Assembly (NCBI RefSeq): GCF_900108315.1 | Contig: NZ_FNVB01000013.1 | Location: 62,001 to 126,000 of the forward strand | DNA length: 64,000 bases | Reading direction: 5' to 3' | Source of the DNA: Saccharopolyspora kobensis | Lineage (GTDB): Bacteria > Actinomycetota > Actinomycetes > Mycobacteriales > Pseudonocardiaceae | Program-made: the position numbers and the translations under genes | Shown: piece by piece, positions 35,276 through 42,156 of the stretch | Position numbering within the stretch: position 1 is the stretch's first letter | Layout of the letters: each line of letters begins with the position of its first letter | Notes under the pieces: generated by a model | What the model was told of the DNA's origin: nothing | What the model saw: only the letters and a program-made list of their open reading frames with translations | Databases searched by the model: none

Positions 35276-35598
35276 CCCGCAAGTCCTTCCCCGGCCTTGT
35301 TCAGCATTTCGATGATCTGCTGCTCGGTCTCGTCGTAGTCCTTGACGGTGTCTTCGAGCGCCTGCTTGGTCTCGGTGAGGAACTGCTGGGCCTTCTGGGC
35401 CATCTCCTGGCAGCCCTGCAGCGTCTCGAAGTACTTGTCGCTGATGCCCACGGCGTTGCCGATCGGACCGAAGCACTGGTCGTCGGTCCGCGCCTGCTCC
35501 AGCAGTTGGGCCAGCTGCCCGAACTTGTCGGCCAAGCTCTCCGAGCCGCTGCCGTGCCCGGACAACGTGCCGGGCGTCATCTTCAGCTCGCCACCCAC
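35272..35598 (-). CDS. WXG100/EspC-like small helical protein
   Basis: The 108-residue protein is almost all helix: a first helix around SESLADKFGQLAQLLEQART, a middle loop with DDQCFGPIGNAVGISDKYF, and a second helix through TKQALEDTVKDYDETEQQII. This size and hairpin resemble EspC or WXG100 proteins of type VII systems, though a strict WXG is absent. The GTG at 35598 was chosen because GAGGGG lies 6 nt before it; the ATG 14 codons upstream has no ribosome site. It heads the operon that runs to 32731. No EccC or EccD gene is present here, so any export machinery must be encoded elsewhere. Confidence 0.82.
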   Translation of the reverse strand: MGGELKMTPGTLSGHGSGSESLADKFGQLAQLLEQARTDDQCFGPIGNAVGISDKYFETLQGCQEMAQKAQQFLTETKQALEDTVKDYDETEQQIIEMLNKAGEGLAG

Positions 35599-35790
35599 GG
35601 TGTCCCCCTCGAGTAAGAACGTCTGATTGCCGAGTCTCATCGGCTTCGACGTTGTTCGGGCGCTGTCGGTTCCGGCCGATTCCGCGGAGTCCTGCCGCTC
35701 CGGGCCGGACCGCCGGGAAATGATGTTCGGAACAGCCTACCTGGGGATTTGGCGACATCAAGGGGGCCTTCCCGGCATTCGAACCGCAGC

Positions 35791-36112
35791 AATGCGCATA
35801 GCGGATCTTTCGGTCCTTCCCGGCATTCTGGGCTGCGAGCATGGGAACTTTCCTGTCACCGCACCCTCCGGAAGTGTGCGCAAAGGAACGTCTCGGACAT
35901 TCTCGGCACTTCAGGGGTGGAGCATGGGAACCTTCCTGTCATCCACTTCCCGAGAATGCGCGTAAGGGATCTTCCGGTCATTTCTATCGATCCGGATGCG
36001 AGCATGGGAACCTTCCTGTCGCCTCCGTGCGGCCGATGTCGTCGGCGTCAGGGTGTCCGGTCGGCGCTGTCCGGCGGGTCGGCCTGGTGCGAGCATGGGA
36101 ACTTTCCTGTCG
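35791..36112 (-). repeat. intergenic repeat cluster 10: four good and three decayed reverse copies
   Basis: Good copies lie at 35835-35858, 35919-35941, 35998-36021 and 36089-36112. Between and before them are strongly diverged relatives at about 35791-35816, 35874-35899 and 35956-35980, for example ATGCGCGTAAGGGATC then TTCCGGTCA. Good and decayed copies alternate. The cluster occupies the divergent space between the WXG100-like gene and glcD. The bases 35599-35790 contain no gene that I can see. Confidence 0.88.
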
Positions 36113-36196
36113 CCGGAGCGCGCGCCAGGTGGGTTTCGCGCGCCCGCCGGGGGCACAATCAGATCGTGCGGGCAGTCTTGTCCACCTCTTGTATCT

Positions 36197-36212
36197 ATGT
36201 TGTGAACAACAT
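36197..36212. promoter_or_regulatory. perfect dyad upstream of glcD, candidate GntR/FadR-type operator
   Basis: ATGTTGTGAACAACAT has 7-bp perfect arms around GA. It lies 63-78 bp before the glcD start in an AT-rich patch. The TTGT/ACAA arms resemble sites of FCD-type GntR regulators that control glycolate and lactate genes. No such regulator gene is adjacent. Confidence 0.6.
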
Positions 36213-36274
36213 AAGGTTCCGCCTTGAACGGAACGGGTTTTCCGCAAGGCGGAATATCTCCGGGAGGCTGAGCA

Positions 36275-37762
36275 ATGCAGTCGACCAGCACCGAGACCGA
36301 GCAGCGCGCGCTGGAACAAGTCGTGCAGCAGTTCCGCGCCGCGCTGCCGCCGAACATGGTGATCACCGATCCGCAGCAGCTGCGCACCTACGAGTGCGAC
36401 GGCCTGGCCAGCTACCGCGTCGTGCCCGCCGTGGTGGTGCTGCCCGAGACCGCTGAGCAGGTTCGCGACATCGTGCGGATCTGCGCCGAGCACCAGGTGC
36501 CCTTCGTGGCGCGCGGATCGGGCACCGGGTTGTCCGGTGGGGCGCTGCCGCACTCCTCCGGCGTGCTGGTGGTGACCGCGAAGATGCGGCGGATCCTGGA
36601 GATCGACCTGGACAACGAGCGCGCCGTGGTGGAGCCCGGCGTGATCAACCTCGACGTCACCAGGGCCGTGGAGGGCCGCGGCTACTACTTCGCGCCGGAC
36701 CCCTCCAGCCAGCAGGTCTGCTCGGTCGGCGGCAACGTCGCGGAGAACTCCGGCGGGGCGCACTGCCTCAAGTACGGGTTCACCACCAACCACATCCTCG
36801 CGCTCGAAGTCGTCACGCCCGACGGGGAGGTGGTCGAGCTCGGCGGGCCTGCGCGGGAAACCGCCGGCTACGACCTGCTCGGCGCGTTCATCGGCAGCGA
36901 AGGCACCCTCGGCGTGGTCACCAAGATCACCGTGCGGCTGCTGCGCAAACCCGAGTCCGTGCAGACGCTGCTCGCCGGGTTCCCGTCGACCGACGAGGCG
37001 GGCGCGGCGGTGTCGGCGATCATCGCCGACGGCGTCACCCCGGCCGCGATCGAGATGATGGACGCCCTGGCCATCGAGGCCGCCGAGCAGGCCGTGCACT
37101 GCGGCTACCCGGAAGGCGCGGGCGCGGTGCTGGTCGTCGAGCTGGACGGTCCGGCCGCCGAGGTCGAGCACACCTTCGCCGAGGTGGAGCGGCACTGCGG
37201 GGCGCACGGGGCATTCGAGATCCGGGTCGCCGCCGACGACCACGAGCGGGCGATGATCTGGAAGGGCCGCAAGTCCGCGTTCGCCGCGGTCGGCCGCATC
37301 AGCCCCGACTACATCGTGCAGGACGGGGTGATCCCGCGGACGGCGCTGCCCGAGGTGCTCGGCCGCATCGCCCGGCTGTCCGCCGAATCCGGGGTGCGCG
37401 TCGCCAACGTCTTCCACGCGGGCGACGGCAACCTGCACCCGCTGGTGCTCTTCGACGACTCCGAGCCCGGCGCCAACGAGCGCGCCGAGCAGGTCTCCGG
37501 CGCGATCCTCGACCTGTGCATCGAGCACGGCGGCTCGATCACCGGGGAGCACGGCGTCGGTGCGGACAAGGTCAAGTACATGGGCCGCATGTTCACCGCC
37601 GACGACCTGGACACCATGCAGCGCGTGCGCTGCGCCTTCGACCCGGCCGGGATCTGCAACCCGGGCAAGGTGTTCCCGACCCCGAGGCTCTGCGGCGAGG
37701 TTCCCGGGCCCCGCCGCGGCGTGCACCCACTGACCGAAGCGGGATTGGCGGACCAGTTCTGA
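36275..37762 (+). CDS. glcD: glycolate oxidase subunit GlcD (FAD-linked oxidase)
   Basis: The 495-residue protein has a PCMH-type FAD-binding domain (VPFVARGSGTGLSGGALPHS near residue 80; VGGNVAENSGGAHCLKYG near 155) and a C-terminal FAD-oxidase cap with VFHAGDGNLHPLVLFD and GEHGVGADK. It oxidises glycolate (or D-lactate) to glyoxylate, with electrons passed through GlcE and GlcF. GGGAGG precedes the ATG. The stop overlaps the glcE start by one base (TGATG). Control by the dyad at 36197 is likely. Confidence 0.96.
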   Translation: MQSTSTETEQRALEQVVQQFRAALPPNMVITDPQQLRTYECDGLASYRVVPAVVVLPETAEQVRDIVRICAEHQVPFVARGSGTGLSGGALPHSSGVLVVTAKMRRILEIDLDNERAVVEPGVINLDVTRAVEGRGYYFAPDPSSQQVCSVGGNVAENSGGAHCLKYGFTTNHILALEVVTPDGEVVELGGPARETAGYDLLGAFIGSEGTLGVVTKITVRLLRKPESVQTLLAGFPSTDEAGAAVSAIIADGVTPAAIEMMDALAIEAAEQAVHCGYPEGAGAVLVVELDGPAAEVEHTFAEVERHCGAHGAFEIRVAADDHERAMIWKGRKSAFAAVGRISPDYIVQDGVIPRTALPEVLGRIARLSAESGVRVANVFHAGDGNLHPLVLFDDSEPGANERAEQVSGAILDLCIEHGGSITGEHGVGADKVKYMGRMFTADDLDTMQRVRCAFDPAGICNPGKVFPTPRLCGEVPGPRRGVHPLTEAGLADQF

Positions 37763-39003
37763 TGCCCACTACGACCAAGGACGCGCTCGCCGCCGCGCTG
37801 GGCGCGGATAACGTGCGCGACGGCGCCGAACCGGACGAGGTGTGCGGTGTCCGTCCACAATGGGTGGCCACGGTGGACAGCACCGAACGCGCCTCGGCGG
37901 CGATGAAGGTGGCCGCCGAGCACGGACTGCGGGTGGTGCCGAAGGGCTCCGGCAGCAAGCTCGACTGGGGAGCCGCGCCGACGGCAGTCGACCTGCTGCT
38001 CGACGTCTCCGCGGCGACCGGCATCGTCGAGCACGCAGCGGGCGATCTCGTCGTGCACGCCCTGGCCGGCACCCCGATCGCCGAGGTCGGCAAAACCGTG
38101 CGCGCGGCCGGTCAGCAGCTCGCGATCGACCAGCCGCTGCCGACCGCGACCGTGGGCGGGGTCGTCGCCACCGGCACCTCCGGCCCCTGCCGCCACCTCT
38201 TCGGCGGGGTGCGCGACCTGCTCATCGGCATCACCGTGGTGCGCGCCGACGGGACGGTGACCACGGCGGGCGGCAAGGTGGTCAAGAACGTCGCGGGCTA
38301 CGACATCGGCAAGCTCTACACCGGCTCCTTCGGCACCCTCGGCGTGATCACCGAGGCGGTGTTCCGCCTCCACCCGGTGGCCGCCGAGCACCGCTGGATC
38401 TCGGCCACCACCACCGACCCGGCAACGGCCGGTGCCCTGGCCGACGAGATCCGGCACTCGCAGGCGGTGCCCACCGCGATCGAGCTCGACCGCCCCCGGC
38501 CCGATGGGCCGATCACCGTGTGCGCGCAGCTCGAAGGCCGCCCGACGGCGACGCACGACCGGGCCGCCGAGCTGGCCGCGGCGCTCGGCCACGGGGCGCG
38601 GGTGCTGGAACAAGCCCCGGAGTGGTGGGGGAGTCACCCGTTCGAGCCGGCCGGAACCGGCGTGCGCGTGGCTGCCGAACCGGCGAAGCTGCCGCACCTG
38701 CTGGCCGCTGTCCAGGACGCCGCAGACGGGCTCCCGGTGACGACTCGCGGCGCAGCCGGGCTCGGAGTGCTCCACGCGGGCCTGCCCGCCGACACCGAAC
38801 CGGCCGCGGTCGCCGCACTCGTCACCGCGCTGCGGGCCCGCTGCGAGTACGCGGTGGTGGAGCGCGCACCGCGAGCCGTTCTCGCCGAGATCGACCCGTG
38901 GGGGCCGGTCGCGCCGGGGCTGCTGACGTTGATGCGCCGCACCAAGGACCAGTTCGACCCGGAGCACCGGCTCGCCCCGGGCCGGTTCGTGGGAGGAATC
39001 TGA
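37762..39003 (+). CDS. glcE: glycolate oxidase subunit GlcE (FAD-binding)
   Basis: The 413-residue protein has a second FAD-binding PCMH domain: LRVVPKGSGSKLDWGAAP near residue 55, TATVGGVVATGTSGPCRHLFGG near 130 and KVVKNVAGYDIGKLYTGSFG near 175. The family is shorter at the C-terminus than GlcD, as seen here. It overlaps glcD and glcF by one base at each end, so all three are translationally coupled. Confidence 0.95.
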   Translation: MPTTTKDALAAALGADNVRDGAEPDEVCGVRPQWVATVDSTERASAAMKVAAEHGLRVVPKGSGSKLDWGAAPTAVDLLLDVSAATGIVEHAAGDLVVHALAGTPIAEVGKTVRAAGQQLAIDQPLPTATVGGVVATGTSGPCRHLFGGVRDLLIGITVVRADGTVTTAGGKVVKNVAGYDIGKLYTGSFGTLGVITEAVFRLHPVAAEHRWISATTTDPATAGALADEIRHSQAVPTAIELDRPRPDGPITVCAQLEGRPTATHDRAAELAAALGHGARVLEQAPEWWGSHPFEPAGTGVRVAAEPAKLPHLLAAVQDAADGLPVTTRGAAGLGVLHAGLPADTEPAAVAALVTALRARCEYAVVERAPRAVLAEIDPWGPVAPGLLTLMRRTKDQFDPEHRLAPGRFVGGI

Positions 39004-40322
39004 TGACCGAGACCCCGGCCCGCCCAGGAGCCTTCGACGCCCACCACCCGCCGCAGCGCGAACTCGTCGACGACTGCGTGCACTGCGGGTTCTGCCTGCC
39101 GACCTGCCCCACCTACGACCTGTGGGGCGAGGAGATGGACTCGCCGCGCGGCCGCATCTACCTGATGAAGGAAGGCCTGGAAGGCGAGCCCCTGACCGAC
39201 ACCATGGTCGGGCACTTCGACGCCTGCCTGGGCTGCATGGCGTGCGTGAGCGCCTGCCCGTCCGGTGTTCAGTACGGGACGCTGATCACCGAAACGCGTG
39301 CGCAGGTTGAGCGGCGGCACGAGCGCGGCAAGTGGGAGCGCCTCATGCGCACCGCGATCTTCACGCTGTTCCCGTACCCGCGGCGGCTGAGCGCGCTGCG
39401 CGGGCCGCTGGCGCTCTACCAGCGGCTGGGCCTCGGCAAACTCGCCAAGAAGTCCGGGCTGATGGCGAAGCTGCCCGAAGGCCTGCAGGCGATGGAATCG
39501 CTGGCGCCGCCGATCAAGCGCGCGCCCAAGCTCGGCCACCGGGTTCCGGCGCGGGGCAAGCGGCGCGCCACCATCGGCATGATCACCGGCTGCGTACAGA
39601 GCGCTTTCTTCCCCGACGTCAACGCCGCGACGGCCCGCATCCTCGCCGCCGAGGGCTGCGACGTCGTGATCCCCCGCGCCCAGGGCTGCTGCGGAGCGCT
39701 CAGCGAGCACTCTGGCCGGGAAGCCGAAGCGGTGAAGTTCGCGCGCGATCTGCTCGACGTCTTCGAGCGGTCCAACGTGGACTACGTGGTCATCAACTCG
39801 GCGGGCTGCGGCTCAACGCTCAAGGAATACCCGCGGCTCCTGCAGGACGACCCCGAATACGCGGCGAAAGCCGAGAAGTTCTCGGCCCGGGTGCGCGACA
39901 TCGCCGAGCTGCTGGTGGAACTCGGCCCGGTCGCCGAACGCCACCCGCTCCCGGTCGAGGTGGCCTACCACGACGCCTGCCACCTCGCGCACGGCCAGGG
40001 CATCCGCTCCCAACCGCGCGAACTGCTGCGCGCGATCCCCGGCCTGGAGATCCGCGAGATCAGCCGCGGCGAACTGTGCTGCGGTTCGGCGGGCGTCTAC
40101 AACCTGCTCCAACCGGAACCGGCGCGGGAACTGGGCGATCGCAAGGCCGACCACGTCCTGGCCACCGGAGCGCGCCTGCTGGTCACGGCCAACCCGGGCT
40201 GCTCGATGCAGATCCGCACCGCGCTGGAGCGCCGTGGCGAGAACCTGGCCATGGCGCACACGGTCCAGGTCCTGGACGCATCGATCCGCGGGCTGGGCGT
40301 GGAGTCACTGCTGCGCGGCTGA
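39003..40322 (+). CDS. glcF: glycolate oxidase iron-sulfur subunit GlcF
   Basis: The 439-residue protein has two 4Fe-4S ferredoxin motifs (CVHCGFCLPTCPTY near residue 24; CLGCMACVSACPSG near 75) and two CCG domains (GCCGALSEHSG; CCGSAGVYNLLQP), as in the heterodisulfide-reductase-like electron-transfer subunits. It should pass electrons from GlcD/GlcE to the quinone pool at the membrane. The ATG overlaps the glcE stop (TGATG). Confidence 0.96.
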   Translation: MTETPARPGAFDAHHPPQRELVDDCVHCGFCLPTCPTYDLWGEEMDSPRGRIYLMKEGLEGEPLTDTMVGHFDACLGCMACVSACPSGVQYGTLITETRAQVERRHERGKWERLMRTAIFTLFPYPRRLSALRGPLALYQRLGLGKLAKKSGLMAKLPEGLQAMESLAPPIKRAPKLGHRVPARGKRRATIGMITGCVQSAFFPDVNAATARILAAEGCDVVIPRAQGCCGALSEHSGREAEAVKFARDLLDVFERSNVDYVVINSAGCGSTLKEYPRLLQDDPEYAAKAEKFSARVRDIAELLVELGPVAERHPLPVEVAYHDACHLAHGQGIRSQPRELLRAIPGLEIREISRGELCCGSAGVYNLLQPEPARELGDRKADHVLATGARLLVTANPGCSMQIRTALERRGENLAMAHTVQVLDASIRGLGVESLLRG

Positions 40323-40376
40323 CCCGACGGCGACGGCGGGGCCGGTGAAGGCCTCGCCGCCGCGATGTCCGCCGGT

Positions 40377-40431
40377 GCGAGCATGGGAACCTTCCTGTCA
40401 CCGACCTGCGAGCATGGGAACCTTCCTGTCA
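40377..40431 (-). repeat. intergenic repeat cluster 11: two reverse copies
   Basis: Perfect reverse copies at 40377-40400 and 40408-40431, 31 bp apart, between glcF and the HIT gene. Confidence 0.95.
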
Positions 40432-40475
40432 CGCCGCAGCGCGGCCGCGACCCGGCGACCACGAGGGGACGACCT

Positions 40476-40943
40476 TTGACCGACCAGGAGGGGCAGTCCG
40501 GCTGCCTGGCCTGCGACCTTTCCTCCGGCGCGACCCACCTCCCGGGCGGCCGGGTGCACGCGACCCGGTTGTGGCTGGTGGAGCACTGCATCGGCCCGCT
40601 CGGCGTCGGCACGCTGGTGGTCAAACCGCGCCGCCACGTCCTGCACATCGCGGAGCTGACCGCCGAGGAGAGCGCCGAACTCGGACCGCTCCTGCGTCGG
40701 GTGACCGCCGCGATCGAGGAAGTACTGCTCCCGGAGCAGGTCTACGCGTGCCTGTGGTCGCACTCGGGCGGCGTGCCGGGGCACATCCACTTCGTCGTGC
40801 AGCCCGCCACCCGCGAACTGATGAACCAGTACGACGCCTACGGGCCCGCCCTGCAGATGGCGATGTTCACCGAAGCCGACATGCCGGACGAAGCAGCGGT
40901 GGCCGCGATCTGCACCCGCTACCGGGCGGTGCTCGGCGCTTGA
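40476..40943 (+). CDS. HIT-family protein
   Basis: The 155-residue protein begins CLACDLSSGATHLPGG a few residues after its start and contains LGVGTLVVKPRRHVLHIAEL and GGVPGHIHFVVQP. The layout is that of HIT nucleotide hydrolases/transferases, but the His triad is reduced to His-Ile-His followed by Phe-Val-Val, so one of the three histidines is missing. The start is TTG at 40476, with GAGGGG 7 nt upstream. It may act on dinucleoside polyphosphates or related nucleotides; activity is uncertain. Confidence 0.85.
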   Translation: MTDQEGQSGCLACDLSSGATHLPGGRVHATRLWLVEHCIGPLGVGTLVVKPRRHVLHIAELTAEESAELGPLLRRVTAAIEEVLLPEQVYACLWSHSGGVPGHIHFVVQPATRELMNQYDAYGPALQMAMFTEADMPDEAAVAAICTRYRAVLGA

Positions 40944-40945
40944 GG

Positions 40946-40969
40946 TGACAGGAAGGTTCCCATCCTCGC
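40946..40969 (+). repeat. intergenic repeat cluster 12: single forward copy
   Basis: One copy with tail ATCCTCGC in the 39-bp gap between the convergent HIT gene and the next leftward gene. It fills most of that gap. Confidence 0.93.
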
Positions 40970-40982
40970 AAGCGCGCGACGG

Positions 40983-41432
40983 TCAGCCGCAGGAGCTGGG
41001 CAGGATTGCGGGCGCCGGATCCAGCACGAATCGCTCGCCGTCCCAGGCGATGTTCCAGCCCGAGCAGAGCGCGGTGCCGCCCGCGGTGAACCGCGCCACC
41101 ACGGCCTGCGCGTCTCCGGCCCGGACGAGGTCGACGGTGGTGCCGCTCTTCTCCACCGCGTTCCACTTGTCGAGGTAGGCCTTGGCGTATTCGCCGTCGG
41201 CGTCCGCCCCGCGGGCGAAGGCGGCGAGTAGCTTCTCCGGGTCCGATGCCGCGAGCGCTTCGTCGACCTTGCCGCGGAGCTCTTCGGGACTCGCCGCGCC
41301 GCGGCCGAAGTTGTCCGGGTTCGCGTAGATCTGCACCGAGATGAAGGTGAGCCACCCGGCGACGATGGTGATCAGGATCCCGAACCAGAACCTCGACCTC
41401 GCCGAGCCCTTCCGCACATCGGACCTGGTCAT
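40983..41432 (-). CDS. hypothetical membrane-anchored protein
   Basis: The 149-residue protein has one N-terminal membrane helix (FWFGILITIVAGWLTFISVQ, residues about 15-36) and an extracytoplasmic domain of about 110 residues with two Cys (ALCSGWNIAWDGERF and PSSCG) that could form a disulfide. The fold looks like a small NTF2/DUF4878-type domain, but I cannot name it. It is alone, with a repeat copy on either side. Confidence 0.8.
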   Translation of the reverse strand: MTRSDVRKGSARSRFWFGILITIVAGWLTFISVQIYANPDNFGRGAASPEELRGKVDEALAASDPEKLLAAFARGADADGEYAKAYLDKWNAVEKSGTTVDLVRAGDAQAVVARFTAGGTALCSGWNIAWDGERFVLDPAPAILPSSCG

Positions 41433-41581
41433 GCTCCGCCTCCCCGCTCACCCGGCTCTCCCCGCCGCGGGAGCCTACCCGGGGCCGCGCCCTGGGAGAC
41501 CCGTTCGCGCTGGTGGTGAAGCCGAGCTCTCACTCCCGGAGCCCGCCGGGTTCCGTCCGCGCGGCCACCGACCGAGCCGGT

Positions 41582-41605
41582 GCGAGCATGGGAACCTTCC
41601 TGTCA
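41582..41605 (-). repeat. intergenic repeat cluster 13: single reverse copy
   Basis: One reverse copy of consensus sequence, in the divergent gap between the small membrane-protein gene and the MMPL transporter. Confidence 0.93.
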
Positions 41606-41700
41606 CCCGCGCCGCCGGACCTGCGCCGGTGAGGCAATCCCTTCCTCCACCGACGAGGGCGAACCGGGATCGCCGCGCACGTCGAATCTGGTGAAGGCCG

Positions 41701-41880
41701 GTCACCGTCACCGACGAGAACGGGCGCTTCCACTTCAGCGGCATCACCGCGAACGGCAAGTTCTCGCTCCAGCTCTACAGCGCCGGGCACGAGACCACCG
41801 CGCCGTGGGCGACGGCGGCATCCTCGGTGGCCGATCACGCCCCGCACGACGCGGCGTGCTCGGCCACCGGCGCCGTCGAG
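41701..41880 (+). pseudogene. remnant of a carboxypeptidase-regulatory-like domain
   Basis: In one plus-strand frame the sequence reads VTVTDENGRFHFSGITANGK followed by FSLQLYSAGHETTAPW, the typical end of a beta-sandwich CarboxypepD_reg-like repeat (T-D-x-x-G-x-F, G-H-x). No start, upstream half or matching gene is present; the frame becomes non-protein-like after about 41880. I take it as the tail of a lost gene (such modules occur at the end of some actinobacterial MFS proteins). The frame stays open into the MMPL gene, but that gene has its own start. Confidence 0.45.
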
Positions 41881-42060
41881 TCGCCCGCGATGTGCGGGTA
41901 CCGGATCAAGACGTCCTGTCGATGCTTCGCCGCCTGCCTCCGAACCCGGAACCACTGCCCTCGGCCCCGTCCTAGCGCGGTGTCGATGACTTCCCGGCTG
42001 TCCACCCGCACCTCCGCCGCGGTCCTGTTCCTCTGCTGGCTTCACCCCGACTTCACATTT

Positions 42061-42106
42061 GCGAGTGTTTACTCGCATTTTGCAAACACGAGTGTTTGCT
42101 CGTGTT
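42061..42106. promoter_or_regulatory. two tandem operators upstream of the MMPL transporter
   Basis: Site 1 is GCGAGTGTTTACTCGC (42061-42076, arms of 6 bp). Site 2 is 42085-42106, with arms AACACGAG and CTCGTGTT around TGTTTG. Their cores (CGAGTGTTTACTCG and CGAGTGTTTGCTCG) differ at one base and are 27 bp apart. They are 51-96 bp before the MMPL start. The TetR protein encoded just downstream of the MMPL gene is the obvious candidate to bind them. Confidence 0.75.
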
Positions 42107-42156
42107 TTCTGTCGTCGTGGAAATCGCCTCCAGACCTGTTTGGGAGAAGGACCGTG

